NCBI GenBank assembly: GCA_029582265.1
Contig: CM055828.1
Location: 16,937,430-17,001,429, forward strand
DNA length: 64,000 bases
Origin: Zoroaster sp. YZ-2022
Taxonomy: Eukaryota; Echinodermata; Asteroidea; Forcipulatida; Zoroasteridae
Direction of reading: 5' to 3'
In this document: piece after piece, positions 48,677 through 62,428 of the stretch
Position numbering within the stretch: position 1 is the first letter of the stretch
Layout: the number at the start of each line of letters is the position of its first letter
Translations under genes and position numbers: made by a program
Notes under the pieces: generated by a model
What the model was told of the DNA's origin: nothing
Databases searched by the model: none
The model's input: the letters and a program-made list of their open reading frames with translations, nothing else

Positions 48677-51536
48677 GGGGCGGGCATGGTGCACCTACTC
48701 CTAATTGTTACGTTTCAATTTGTTCCTTTCTCTTTCGTCGAAGACATGCTACAGTTGATTTGATACCATACAGGTGTTTGCTCCGGCATACTTCAAGCAT
48801 TTAGGAATTATTCCTTTGTGGACCAGCGTGAGCACTTAATTTTGGTTTTAAGCATTTCGATGCAAATTGTCAGACTGATTCTATAAATACACATTTCTTG
48901 ATCCTCAAAAAGTATAAATTGTTTACAACAATACTAAAAATGTTCACAGTATTGAAACATTTTCACAATATTGAAACATTTTGAAATTAAAGTAATTAGG
49001 CTAGTTAACCCTAAAAGGAAATCTGCTATATAGTTGTGATGATTTGGAGGATGGGGAGAGACAGCCGTACAGCAGATGCATACAGTGCATCCTTAGTCAA
49101 ATTTATCATGAGGTTGAAAAGCGACCTCTTTTGGTAAGAAAATCCGTTAGATTTCAATGAGATCTTCATCTCCAAATGAAAAGAGAAACAAAACTAAAAT
49201 CGAGTGTGTTATAAACATATGCGTCCGTTTACGGTACAGTTATCCCCCAAAAAAAACAAAAAAACAAACAAACACCCCCAGCAAACAAACAAACAAGCAA
49301 AACAAAACAAAACAAAAACTACAACAACAAAATATAGTAATATTTTAAATACATAGGCCCTAAAGTAATAATTATAATAAGGTTAACGATAAATACAATA
49401 CATGTGTCCATAAAAAAAACAGTTTCTCAGTGAATTTCAGTGTCATTATTAACTGAATTTTTAAATCCCTCACTTGTCTCATTAAAATTCCTTGCCTATA
49501 TCAAAGCGTCGCACGGCCCATACGATCGCTGTCGTTCAGTATATATGCAAGGAACGCGGCATTGAAAACCAATACTTTTTTCTTCATTTTCAGAATACTT
49601 GTCTGTCGGCTGCCATAAATTCTCACTCGTGTTTTACGACTTTATGATTGTGACATGAAAGGAGGCGAGCATGGGGTCTTCCTCGAAAATGTCGAAACAT
49701 TCTTGATAGTGGTCTACAAGTAGTTTAATTCCATTGCGGGTCGAGTGATAGATTTTACCCATTTAAAATGGTGCCGTGACGCACACAGCACAACATCCAC
49801 ATGGTACCAGTGAGTTGACCTTTTGGACTTTTGTAGGACTTCTATCTGAACCTTTGTAGAAGGACTTCTATCCAATTAGAACCAAGGATAGTTGTTTTCG
49901 CCTCTTACTGATAAAAGTGACCTTTTGATTTTTTTTTTCATTGCCATATACTGGTCAACCATTTTGTAGGTTATACTGCTCCGATGGGCTTTCTCCGCAT
50001 TCGGAGTCGCTGAAATCGAACATTTTCGTTTGAAGCAAACTCGCAACCTTTCTTTGATTAATTAAGAAAACTGCGATTTATATAGGCCTATAAAAAGTAA
50101 TGTGTGGGTGTGAATTTAGTAAATTAGATCATATAAAAATAGGTCGAACTAACCTTTATGTAATAATTTTCTTTACAAAAAAACAGTTCGGTTGACCTCC
50201 CAAATCAGCACAAACCAGAAATAATTCCTCGAGTCTGGCGGAGCATTGGCCCCAGGTAAGGACCCTATCTATTCCTGAGAGCAATGCATCGCAAAGGTTA
50301 CTGTGCTATATAATTCAAAGTATTTGTTTATTGATTTTTTTTACAAAGATGATAAAAATATGACGACGGACTCGGCCAAAACAAGCTACAGTTGTGTTGA
50401 TACCAGACATGTGTTTGTTCCAGCACAAGAGGAAATGTTCCAGCAAGCCTCAAGGATTTTTACAGGATTCACCTGTGCCAACTGCAGCCTGTGGTTTCAA
50501 CAGAGACTAAATTAGGCATTGAACTTGAAGTAAGACGATCTGAGGTATTTTCCCCCGGCACATACGCCAATAACTACACAATAACTTTGTGTTTAGACCT
50601 GTGTGTCAAGGCAAACATGATTTTCCAACCAAATAGACTGTCACATTGTAAGAACTTGTTACATATTACGGAACTAGGATCTTTACCCTCACGTGGGAGG
50701 TGTGAAAAACAGAATTTCACCTGCTGTTTTACGTATTAGTTTCTCGCTGAACTTTACACAAGACAAATAACTCGACTTGAAATGTTTTCTTTTCACAAGA
50801 AAAACGGCGCTTTGTAACAAGAAAATGCGTGGGGCAACATTACTAATCCCAGTGGATATATGTTTGCCGGCTTTAACTGTATAGCTTGTACTTCAAAAGT
50901 GCACATAAAGGTTTGATCAAGTTCACGGGCGTTAGGATTGATGTTTGACAGATAGGGCATATCTTTTATTTTTCATAAATCTGAAACAAGCTTAACTTTT
51001 TATAAAAGTTTTCTAAGATAATGTCCTATTGACCTTAATATGAAGCTCTACATTAGTCTTTCTTAATAGAAAAGTGCGGACAGGGGGATTTCAAAGAGTA
51101 CGAAAGCGAAAAACCCCTCTCTAAAATAATATCAATTAAATTCAATTCATTTCAATATGCATTTCCATATTGGAGGTTATAGACAAAATAAATTAAGTTT
51201 GTCTGTAGGCTAATAAAACAATAAATTTTGAGTTGTTCATATGAACCCCTCCCTCCCCCACCCCTAAATAACTGAGCATGTCTACCACATATTTCCCCTT
51301 TGGGTTATTTGCATGTATTTTCATCCTCTTTGTTCGTAGTTTCTTTGTACCTTCTGCTTCATCCTAACATGGGTCCGCACCCTGCTTTGAAAGCCCTTGC
51401 AATGAATGAGGATCATATTTACCAGGTTTATGATTTTGGCTTACTATAATGTTTTTGGAACAGGCACATCAATCAAAGGGAAAATGCAACATTTAAGTTA
51501 CAAATGTTGCAATGATCTCATAAAAAGAACCCGTGT
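48677..51536. other. Noncoding region, no gene recognised
   Basis: A-rich simple sequence (AAAC)n lies at 49250-49325; TAGGCCTA occurs at 50083. Frames at 50303-50739 show no recognisable domain. Confidence 0.4.
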
Positions 51537-51544
51537 ATGACCAT

Positions 51545-51721
51545 CATGGACGGATCATCATGAGCACAGGCCCTGGGCACAAATTCACCACGGGCCCATA
51601 CACGCGCATAATACTACTAGTACTATGCTTTTTTTCTTCTTTTTTTTGAAAACCAAGGGCCCCTATTGGCTCCTGGGCCCGGGGCACGTGCCCAGTTTGC
51701 CCGTGCGGTAATCCGTGCATG
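51545..51721. mobile_element. hAT-type MITE with perfect 8-bp target duplication
   Basis: Ends CATGGACGGAT and complement CATGCACGGAT are flanked by ATGACCAT at 51537-51544 and 51722-51729. The 177-bp interior has paired CCCTGGGCAC/GTGCCC motifs and a CACGTG palindrome at 51685-51690 inside GGGGCACGTGCCC. No coding capacity. Confidence 0.82.
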
Positions 51722-51729
51722 ATGACCAT

Positions 51730-52757
51730 GACAATGACGCATAATGTAAAAGTGCTCCTGCGTTTTATAGGGGGCTGCTTAATTTAATTCACGGACAGAC
51801 AATGTGAATTTGTGTGCCCAGTGGGGTGTGTACGGTGAATTGGTTGAAGGAGTGACAGTGCGGTGGTTTGATGATCATAGAGTTTATCATTTTACAGTTG
51901 TACCGATATTATTGGTTTTATGATATCGACGTTGTACTTTTGTCAGTCAGTCTTCCTGATTGTCTATTTGCCCGTTGTTTCTCCCTGCGTCTACGTTGTC
52001 GTCTGTATAGTTGATCAATGTCTGTTCTTTTTGTTTGTTTCGGCCACGTTTCTGTCCGTTGGTTTGTTTGTTTGTCTGTCTGTTTTATCTGATTTGGTCC
52101 ACTTGTCAGTATGTGTGCTTTCTTTTATTGTGGCCCGTTTCATTCTGGGGTGATGGGAGTGGGGTCCTGGAGTCATGGGTATCTGTTTTTAAATTTGACC
52201 TAGCAGCAACCTTTAACATTGATTGCTTTCCAACGGATCTTGTATCAACTGTTTATGTGTGTTATCTCGACTTTACTTTGTACATAATTGTATTGTATTT
52301 GCCAGTGTATTGTTGATGGTCCATTGAAAAACATCAGTTTGATTCTATAATGTTCATTGTATATGTTATGAACAAAACTGAGGGATCTCCTACATCCTAT
52401 GTCAACCAACCTCCCACCCCTGTGCGTGTTAACAACTGATTAAGTTCAGTGAGCACACACACTCTTCCCGCCTGCACGCTTCAACGCACCAATCATCCCG
52501 TCATCACGTGATCCTCCAGCGTTTCCCAGAGTCCGAGGACAATTAGAGTCTACTGATCGAAACGTCGAGTTGTAACCTCCGGTTCTTTTCAGAACTAATT
52601 AGGCCTACTACTCAATAGAGAATTTCACATGGTGTCACCGCAATTAGTCTTACTTATAAATGTGTTAAACGAGCAAGGGCATTGCTCTTATAGTTCAAGT
52701 GGGGCTCTAAGCAAATATTAATTTAACAGAGGTTATGTCATAAGGAAACTAAATAAC
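51730..52757. other. Noncoding stretch, no gene recognised
   Basis: T-rich sequence at 51900-52370 (TTTGTTTGTCTGTCTG) may be a retrotransposon 3' UTR, but no coding part or tail is certain. TAGGCCTA occurs at 52600. Confidence 0.35.
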
Positions 52758-53246
<489 letters not shown>

Positions 53247-53297
53247 ACATACGTTTTTTTTTTAAATCTAAACTCACAGTAAAACATTGTAAAAAGT

Positions 53298-53615
53298 CAC
53301 TTTCCCCGAATCCCTTTTGTCTCGAATTCAGAGAAGCCTAAGTTCCCCCTGGGGAAACTTTCAACTCGGCCTAGTCCTCTTACGTTTAAAAATCACCTTC
53401 CTGATGTTGTCCTTGCAAAATTACCCTTTAAGTGGACAAAATCCGGACTTTAAGTGATCAAAATCACCCAAGTACTGGTCAACACTTTTGTGAAAACAAT
53501 GAAATTATCAGTGCTGTTGCACGTCTAAATGTAAGATCAAAGTAGCCAATTGTTTCCCCCAAGTGGACCTGAGGTTTCTTTTTAATTCAAGACAAACGGG
53601 GTTCTACCGGGGGTG
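53298..53615. mobile_element. Decayed inverted-repeat element
   Basis: The left arm has CCCTTTTGTCTCGAATTC followed by CCCCCTGGGGAAAC. The right-arm complement has CCCGTTTGTCTTGAATT followed by CCACTTGGGGGAAAC. The arms of about 55 bp are only roughly three-quarters alike. No target duplication or coding frame is visible. Confidence 0.45.
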
Positions 53616-54840
53616 AGATAATCAAACTTGGTTTTTTTAAATATAATTTCACTGACATAACCTCTCTAAAAGTGGGGAAATGTCAATTATATGTCTTTAT
53701 ATTTGCTTAGAGCTCTTTAAACATTGTCATCACTTTTAACTCTTACCCAGTATTAGAAATGCATTTCAGTTTACCAGCAGCACTCCACAACAAGCCATTG
53801 GACATTACTCCCAGCGGTGCGTACATCCAGCAGTGCCACTACCTATGAAAGCCGTGACTGGAATTTCAAAGTCGATTTACGACAATGAACGTGCATTCGA
53901 TTGTAACCTTGTATCTACATACCAACACGACTCGTCAGATATTTTTTATAACAACCTGAATTAACCAAAATGTGTCTGTAATCGATTTATAGCCAAAACG
54001 GAACGCTCGGTGGTGACAATAGCCTACATAGTTACCACACAAAGCATCAACACAATACCAACAATAAAGCTGGGCTCATGGCCACGCTGCCAGGGATCTA
54101 TGGCCGGAGATAATCCGTGGCAGTATTTGTTAAGTCCTTCTCCACACTAATCCAATGTCTAAGAATAACACAAGTAAACAGAGAGGGTAAACATGAGCTT
54201 AGAAATGGGTACTTTCCAAAAACAGTTATCGCAATAACTAGGATTCGAAAAAGGTTTTGCGAATCCCCCAACCCCCCCCCAAAAAAAACCCAAACAAACA
54301 AACAAAAACAGAACACCAAACTGTTTTCTAAAAATTACTCGAGCAAGTAATATTGTTGACACTGATCTAGGTGAAGGTTAAGGTGCAAATACCAATTACA
54401 AAAATGGCCAAGGGACAAGTTTCCATCATCGCAGAAAAAACCATAACGGTATATCATGCTGACGAATTTGATGCTATCTTATTTAAAACGGCTATATGAC
54501 ATAAGTAGTGAGCCATCTAGCACAGAACCCGAACCCTAGTCCAAACCCTAGTTCTGATTCAATACCCTACCCCCAAACCTTACCCTAAAAAGTCTAGTTA
54601 CAGAACATCTCAATCCCAGTTTGGTCTTGATTCGCTCTACCGTGGTTGGCGATGATAATTTTAGAATATCCTGATAAATTATTAAATTCGCCTCGAAGAA
54701 GCTATTTACATCAAGAATAAAGCAAAACACAAATTACAAATGACGTCACGCCCGTGTATCAGGATTACAAAGCGCCCTCAGGCGGTGTATCATGACCATG
54801 CATCTTTGAGTGAACATAGCAGAAAGTTAACGACTTGGAG
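53616..54840. other. Noncoding stretch, no gene recognised
   Basis: Contains degenerate CCCTAA-like motifs at about 54530-54590 (for example AACCCTAGTCCAAACCCTAG) that are too irregular to be telomeric, and a C/A-rich simple tract near 54268-54300. Confidence 0.4.
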
Positions 54841-57600
54841 TGACGTTGTGGTCAAGATTTGATTGGGGGAGGGGGATAGTTTACATACTATGAAGGTGTA
54901 GTCTGGATTTGATGGGGAGGTCAGGATTTGATGGAGTGGGTGGAAGTGACGGCCAAGATTGGACGGAGGATAGGTTGGGAGGGATAGCCGGAATTTCATG
55001 GGGTGGGAGGGATTTGTTGAATGGAAGGGCAGGAGTGACGGTCAATATTTGACAGATGTTGGGGTGGGGTGGGAGGGATTTTCACATGATGTTATGGGGT
55101 GGGAGGGATTTGTTGAATTGAACTTGTGGGAGTGACGGCCAAGATTTGACGGAGGCTTGGGTAGACGGGATTGTCAGGATTTCATGGGGTGGGAGGGATT
55201 GTCAGGATTTCATGTGGTGGGAGCGATTTGTGGGAGATTAATTTGTTGAATGGGAGGGTGTTAGTGACGGTAAAGTTTTGATATAGAGGCTTGGGTGACA
55301 CGGATTGTCGGGATTTCATGTGGGTAAGAGGGATTTGTTGAATGGAAGATCGGGAGTGACGGTCAATATTATTTTGATGGAGAGGGTGGAGAATTATCAG
55401 GATTGCATGGGGTGGGAGGGATTTGTTGAATGGAAGAGTGGCATTGACAGTCATGATTTGAAAGCGAAGGGGTGGGAGGGATTGTCGGGATTTCCGGGAT
55501 TTCATGTGGGTAAGAGGGATTTGTTGAATGGAAGATCAGGAGTGACGGTCAATATTATTTTGATGGAGAGGGTGGAGAATTATCAGGATTGCATGGGGTG
55601 TGAGGGATTTGTTGAATGGAAGAGTGGCATTGACAGTCATAATTTGAAAGCGAAGGAGTGGGAGGGATTGTCGGGATTTCATGTGGGTATAAGAGGGATT
55701 TGTTGAATGGAAGATCAGGAGTGACGGTCAATATTATTTTGATGGAGAGGGTGGAGAATTATCAGGATTGCATGGGGTGTGAGGGATTTGTTGAATGGAA
55801 GAGTGGCATTGACAGTCATGATTTGAAAGCGAAGGGGTGGGAGGGATTGTCGGGATTTCATGTGGGTAAGAGGCATTTGTTGAATGGAAGAGCAGGAGTG
55901 ACGGTCAATATTATTTTGATGGAGAGGGTGGAGAATTATCAGGATTGCATGGGGTGGGAGGGATTTGTTGAATGGAAGGGTGGCATCGACAGTCATGATT
56001 TGAAAGCGAAGGAGTGGGAGGGATTGTCGGGATTTCATGTGGGTATAAGAGGGATTTGTTGAATGGAAGAGCAGGAGTGACGGTCAATATTATTTTGATG
56101 GAGAGGGTGGAGAATTATCAGGATTGCATGGGGTGGGAGGGATTTGTTGAATGGAAGAGTGGCATTGACTGTCATAATTTGAAAGCGAAGGGGTGGGAGG
56201 GATTGTCGGGATTTCATGTGGGTAAGAGGGATTTGTTGAATGGAAGAGCGGGAGTGACGGTCAATATTATTTTGATGGAGAGGGTGTAGAATTATCAGGA
56301 TTGCATGGGGTGTGCGGAGGGATTTGTTGAATGGAAGAGTGGCATTGACAGTCATAATTTGAAAGCGAAGGGGTGGGAGGGATTGTCGGGATTTCATGTG
56401 GGTAAGAGGGATTTGTTGAATGGAAGAGCGGGAGTGACGGTCAATATTATTTTGATGGAGAGGGTGGAGAATTATCAGGATTGCATGGGGTGTGAGGGAT
56501 TTGTTGAATGGAAGAGTGGCATTGACAGTCATGATTTGAAAGCGAAGGGGTGGGAGGGATTGTCGGGATTTCCGGGATTTCATGTGGGTAAGAGGGATTT
56601 GTTGAATGGAAGATCAGGAGTGACGGTCAATATTATTTTTATGGAGAGGGTGGAGAATTATCAGGATTGCATGGGGTGGGAGGGATTTGTTGAATGGAAG
56701 GGTGGCATCGACAGTCATGATTTAAAAGCGAAGGGGTGGGAGGGATTGTCGGGATTTCATGTGGGTAAGAGGGATTTGTTGAATGGAAGATCAGGAGTGA
56801 CGGTCAATATTATTTTGATGGAGAGGGTGGAGAATTATCAGGATTGCATGGGGTGTGAGGGATTTGTTGAATGGAAGAGTGGCATTGACAGTCATTATTT
56901 GAAAGCGAAGGGGTGGGAGGGATTGTCGGGATTTCATGTGGGTAAGAGGGATTTGTTGAATGGAAGAGCAGGAGTGACGGTCAATATTATTTTGATGGAG
57001 AGGGTGGAGAATTATCAGGATTGCATGGGGTGTGAGGGATTTGTTGAATGGAAGAGTGGCATTGACAGTCATTATTTGAAAGCGAAGGGGTGGGAGGGAT
57101 TGTCGGGATTTCCGGGATTTCATGTGGGTAAGAGGGATTTGTTGAATGGAAGATCAGGAGTGACGGTCAATATTATTTTGATGGAGAGGGTGGAGAATTA
57201 TCAGGATTGCATGGGGTGGGAGGGATTTGTTGAATGGAAGAGCAGGAGTGACGGTCAATATTATTTTGATGGAGAGGGTGGAGAATTATCAGGATTGCAT
57301 GGGGTGGGAGGGATTTGTTGACTGAAACTTGTGGGACTGATGGTCAAGATTTAATGGAGGTTATGGTGGGAGGGATTGTCAGAATTTGATGGCAATGGGA
57401 GCTGAGAGATTTGTTGAATGGAACTTGTGGGGGTGACGGCCAAGATTTGATGGAGGCTGGGGTGGGCGGGATTGTCAGGATTTCATGGGGGTGGGAGGGA
57501 TTGGTTGAATGGGATGGTAGGGTGGTCAAGATTTGACATTGGCTGGTTGGGAGAGATTGACATGATTTCAATGGAGGCTGTGGTTGGTTGGAGAGATTCC
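54841..57600. repeat. 177-bp dimeric satellite-like tandem array
   Basis: Core units (about 55320-57320) recur at 177, 179, 180 or 186 bp, measured at GTGACGGTCAATATT. Each unit holds two related half-units of about 88-89 bp, both starting GGGATTTGTTGAATGGAAG, so it is a dimeric higher-order repeat. Flanks (54841-55320 and 57320-57600) hold diverged monomers, as expected where exchange homogenises the centre. Because 177, 180 and 186 are multiples of three and monomers lack stops, frames up to 338 codons stay open on both strands. The 2-bp insertions in the 179-bp units break them, and variants are freely non-synonymous, so I do not call a gene. Confidence 0.93.
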
Positions 57601-59714
57601 AACAGCTAGAATTCATCATTGTGCGTTACCCTATAGTGCTTAAGGATGCGTGGGTAAACAGTCTTATGGACACTCAAACCTTGGCAAAATATTCGTACCA
57701 CTCTAGTTTAACTTTTATTGAAAAGATACCACAATGGCTTCCTTCGATAATGTACAACCTTAGGATAGCTTTAACTATGTCTTGTAAAACATGCCAGAAA
57801 TATCACTTACACAACCAACGAACCAAGAAATGGTATTAAATATGAGATATTAAATCTCTTGAGGTGACTTCAACATTAGAATAGCCTATGTCACAAGCGC
57901 AACAAGACACTGGAGGACAAGCACTGGCTGTCGCAGAAAAAGCCTTCATGGATAAACCTTTGTTTCCGTGAGTAGTTTGAAGTTTTCAATCTCTTTGGAT
58001 TTCATGATCTTGTCCGGAAACAATTAATAACGGGGAGGAAGCTATGGATTACGGATAGGGATTGAAACCCAAGAAAGCCAAAGATTTGAAAAGTCACCCA
58101 TTGGTTTATAATTAGCCTCTCCTAATATCACAGTCTGCAAGTCTGGTTGGGATAAAGTTGATATTCCGACAGCCCATTTGTCCGACACGAACTGAAATTG
58201 TCCGACTGGCCGCTGTTCCGACAGCTTATTATTCCAACAGCTTTTGTAATCTAAAATCCGTTGGCCGAGTTGTCCCATAAACCTATAAACACTAACAACA
58301 CTACCATGCTGTGATTTACCGTTTCGCCAGGTCATAACAATGCATGGGCTGTTGAGCAAATGGGCAATGGTTTAACGACCCATTGGTCCGACAGACCATT
58401 TTTTGAATTTTCGGAACAATTACCTGTCCGGTTAATAGTTTGTCGGATCACTAAGTGGTTTATAAGAAGTAACCGCTAAATATGTACATGTATTTTGAAA
58501 CTGACTATGAAGTTGGCGAGCTCAAGAAAACTTTTTGGTGAATTATCATACTCGCCCATAAATATACATACTATCCTATAGCGCTTTAAAAACACACGGA
58601 AAAGGCACTAATTGGATTTGGGAACTGCTTCCTGAAAGGGGCGCTTTTTAAGTTGAATTTATTTTCCTGTTTTCTCTAACTTGTTTTCTCTAACCTCAGA
58701 TAACATATGACTTGCACCGATGGGGAATTGGAGGGGATTAGGGAGACTTCCGTTCGCCTAACAACTCTTTTGAAGAAGAACGGACTGGTTCGGAGAAAAA
58801 CGAGGATTCGTTTGGGAGGAGATGAACTAGCAAATTGCATGCGCCCGTAGGAAACCGATTATACATGTATATTAATTTTACACAAACACTAAAAGCACTT
58901 ACTTAAAAGGTGCATATTTAAATAAAAGGCAGTGCACACTTTTGGCATTCTCAAAAAGCAAACAATGTTCACATTTTTGAATAAATATGACTGTAAAGTT
59001 GATGATGGTATTGAACAAACCTTGAAATCTTTCTGAAAGAGGTGCCATCGTGTTATTTCCAAATTGTGCATGTGTGATCTTTGGTGGATTCAGGACAACA
59101 CTAATTCACATTAAATTGAATACGAAGTTCGTGTCCCCGATCAACACTTTATGAATACATTTTCACTATTCTCCCGTTAACGTGAATCAGACACATCAGA
59201 ATGAAGTTTATTAAAAGTATATTTTACCTTTAAAAGTAAAATGGGCCGTTAGAGTATAAGTTTTCTACATAATATTCTGGATCACCTGTGGGAAGATTTC
59301 TCTCACTGAAAACCCAAGGGTTCGTGATACACATACTAATATATAGTCGATATGAACAAAGGCCCTTTACGTATACAGACGACGGCCAAACTGACAATGA
59401 AGTATAACATCCAACCATTCGATTGAGGCAAAATCGTGCAGGCCTTGAGGTATAACACCGTGAAATTATTCGTGAGTGCATGTTAATATGAAGTTTATGC
59501 ATGCACATGCTAAAAAAGAGAGTTGCCTTCATGTGTAGGCTCACATTGGGTTAAAATGTAGAACAATTATATGACTACATCAGAATGTTTATTAAATGTT
59601 AACATTGACCGGTATTTGTCAACTATCTGATCTTTCCGAAACGAGCAAGACTATTTCTCTCCAAACCTCATTTGAATTAGAATAAATGCATTTGTGGTGA
59701 ATGTTTTTACTTAC
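57601..59714. other. Noncoding region with CCGACAG-rich segment
   Basis: No gene is recognised. Between about 58160 and 58450, CCGACAG/GTCCGAC and CCCATTTGT/CCCATTGGT motifs recur, suggesting a decayed inverted or tandem repeat. On the minus strand, acceptor-like CTTCCCACAG (about 59289-59298) and CACCTCTTTCAG (about 59036-59047) occur but lead to closed frames. Confidence 0.4.
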
Positions 59715-59803
59715 TCTCAGGTCAAATAACTCAGGTTTGTCAGCCTTGTCCTTCACTATCGAACGTTTGGGGTTCTTTGTGTCCAACGCTAAATTTCCCC
59801 AAC
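59715..59803 (-). CDS. Candidate internal exon of an unknown gene
   Basis: On the minus strand GTTTTACAG precedes, and GTAAGTAAAA follows, an 89-bp interval. Only one of its three frames is open; it encodes 29 residues with protein-like composition (for example DTKNPKRSIVKDKADKPELF). A second strong donor, GAAAAGGTAAGTG, lies upstream on the same strand at 59886. The open frame that ends there is out of phase with this exon, so the two cannot be simply joined as coding. No family is recognised. Confidence 0.25.
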
Positions 59804-59886
59804 CTGTAAAACATTGACTCAACAAATTTATTGTCCGATATGCAGACACTTATATTTAATAATTTTAAACTAATAAAACACTTACC

Positions 59887-61991
59887 TTTTCTTTGTGTGA
59901 AATGTTGTTTTCAACGAGTTGCCCGAAAACAAAACATTTTTTGACTCTTTTGACTATCCACTGAAGCTGAAACGGTACCACTCGATACCAGCGGTCCATG
60001 AGCGCGCGATTATCAGCACGGAATACAGCACTCTCACAACGAAGTTCACGTTTAACTCTACCGTGGCGGCGCTATTTTCTGAAACTCGGGGTTCGCTGCA
60101 TCTGAAATCGCTACTCGGTGTTGGTGTCGATTACTCCACGGAGTTCTACTCCAAACCTGCAAATATCATTCCAGAGTGTAGGCGTTGAGTTACATTTAGT
60201 ATAAAATCAATCAATTTACTGAGGACGGGGAAGAGTACATCGACCAAAAATGCGAACGAAGAGAACAACTTTGAGTGATGTTTGGAACTCGTTTCGCTGT
60301 CATTTGACAGATCAGGCCAGTCTAGCGGGCAGATATTATTAGCACCCCCCGCCCACACGATCACTCTCGTGCAATATACAAAGAACTGATCCAATAACAA
60401 TAGCCCTGGTATTGCAGCTATGTCGTAAATCCAAGGGGACAATCTCAAATGACACACCCGAAGGGATATTATTTACAATCATATCATATTTGAACATAAC
60501 AATGTGTAATTATTTAGGTCCGGTGGAGCGAAGTAGGGTACACAAAAATATTATCCGCAAACACCTGTCAGTGTTGAAATCGATGAATCCAAAAGTACAG
60601 GCAAAAAGCTCAGGACGGGCTCTGACAAGTTGTACAACTTCTGTTCCGTTCCAACTTGCTTTATGGTTACCCGAGCAGACCATAATGTGGTGCACGCCAA
60701 CTTTTAATTGCAACTAAAATGCTGCGCCGCATGCTGATTTATCAACATGATACTTTATATCCTCATTGTTGATTCTGTTCTTCAAACTTTCTATTTCTTT
60801 CCAGCAATGGATCTCAATAATTCCTGTTACCTGCCCCAAGCAGAGGCTGTGGGCAGCACATAATAATAATAATAATAATGTGTGGATTTATATAGCGCAC
60901 GTATCCACCAACTAAGTGCCTAGGGAGAACTTATGAACACTTCCGGAGCTTTCATCACCTACACGTTTAATATAGGCCCACGCAGTCCACGAACTTTCTG
61001 TTTCAAAAAGTCACAGGTCTAGGTTCACAATTAGGGGGGGAAAATAAAGAATCTGTAAAACCACACATTATTAAAAAAGGTTTCTAATGAATTACATTCA
61101 CGTCCTCGATGTTTTTCAATTGTAAATGAAATACAGTATCGTGAATAGAAACCACGCTGCGTTTTTCTTTTCCAGTAGGAATAGGTTGTATAAGAACATT
61201 ATACAGCCTTGGCGAAATTTCAACATAAATCATAGAAAACTTTGAACTCATGGGAAATTCGTCATTGGCAGAAAATACCCGAGGGAGGGTGGTTAGGTTT
61301 GAATTTCCATTGGAAATGTTAGCAGTGGAGTACATATTTCCGTTGCCCCTTTCAACTATGATACATTCACTTACAAAATTTTCCAAAATTACTCCCCCAT
61401 ACCAAATAAACACGTTTTGTATCTTTATGTTTTTTCGATTTTAAGTGAAGATACAACATTGTATAGGCCTAACTGTTGACAAAACTGCGATTCTAAATGC
61501 ATATTTAAACACGCAACATGTAAACGTTTCAGTTTACTACAATGTGTAATTTACAAATACATTTAGTGAAAACGAAAACACAAACTTCGTATATAATAGG
61601 TTATCCATTCTAACTCCGTACCGGTATATTCTTTCATTGTGTACAGTTCTGTGTAAAACATTCAGACGTAAATTATTGGGGAATCAATATATACCCATTT
61701 AAAGGACATCATGCACCTCGGAGAAAAACGCTGTATGTTTGAAACCACCAACTTTAAGCCAAGTAAGTTCAAGGTGAAACTTTTATTTATGTACCTTTTT
61801 TTTCATTGTATACAATAAAGTATGCCTACTGGAACATATATTTGTCATTTGTAAATTTTTCCCCTCACGTTTATACCATAAAAATATTAATTTTTAAATT
61901 TAGGGGGTGCGGTTCGACACGCCCATACCCCTCATTAACATAAAATTCGTGACGTACACTGAGGCGATTCCCGATCAGCGATCCACAGCAC
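59887..61991. other. Region without a recognised gene
   Basis: Protein-like but unrecognised frames occur at 60146-60457 and 61084-61413 on the minus strand; none shows a domain or consistent splice pattern. TAGGCCTA occurs at 61464. Confidence 0.35.
60850..60960 (-). mobile_element. SINE-type tail fragment
   Basis: On the minus strand GGTGGATACGTGCGCTATATAAAT is followed by a short (ATT)n tail. It resembles the sequence next to the long (TAA)n array at 21985-22010, so both probably belong to one SINE family. Confidence 0.45.
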
Positions 61992-62428
61992 TTGCCCAAG
62001 TATGCGTCGTATACAGCGCACCACTGCATGCAGAGTGTTGCTAGAGAAAAAGTTTCAAGTTTTCTGTCAGGTTTAAAGCTTATTATTTTCGATAATGTCA
62101 TCGAGGTGAGTCGCTGCAGGTTGCAGCAACACTACCAAAATCTACACCAATTTCCGTCTGATCCAAAATACAGACGTATTTGGACGACTAAAGTGAAGCT
62201 GACCAGAGCGAAGTGGTCGGGACCGACGGAACACTCATTCTTATGTAGACTTGTAGTGCACAGTTCGAGCAGACATGCTTTGAACGGGGCCTTCACAGCC
62301 AGTTCGGTATGGCTTATAAGGCCATGCTGCTACCAGATGCAATTCCAACGATATTCCCGCTAAGTAAGAAGGCTGGGAAGGCTCCAACGAAGAAGAGAGG
62401 TGCTTTTTTAAAGCGAGAAAGACTCAGG
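61992..62428 (+). pseudogene. Degenerate THAP zinc-finger exon
   Basis: THAP domains are C2CH zinc-coordinating DNA-binding modules found in host factors and P-element-like transposases. Seen in order: a start-like LPK at 61992 (TTG in place of ATG); traces of CVVY one frame over at about 62003; LHQFPSDPKYRRIW at about 62145-62185; KWSGPTEHSFLC at about 62211-62247; then, after a frameshift near 62250, FEQTCFERG and LLPDAIPTIFP at about 62325-62360. A donor-like AGG/GTAAGT ends the segment at 62428. The lost ATG, missing second cysteine and frameshift indicate a dead copy. It could be a host pseudogene or a transposon remnant. Confidence 0.65.

Noticed and set aside
54530..54590. Telomeric repeat
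   Set aside because: CCCTAA-like motifs are irregular and few; this is not a perfect TTAGGG array. The same applies to the CCCTAAC ends of the piggyBac-like MITEs.
54841..57600. Repeat protein with 59-residue units
   Set aside because: The frame is broken by 2-bp insertions in some units, both strands are open, and substitutions are not biased to silent sites.
61084..61413. Minus-strand protein-coding exon of 109 codons
   Set aside because: The composition looks plausible, but there are no convincing splice sites or a recognisable domain.
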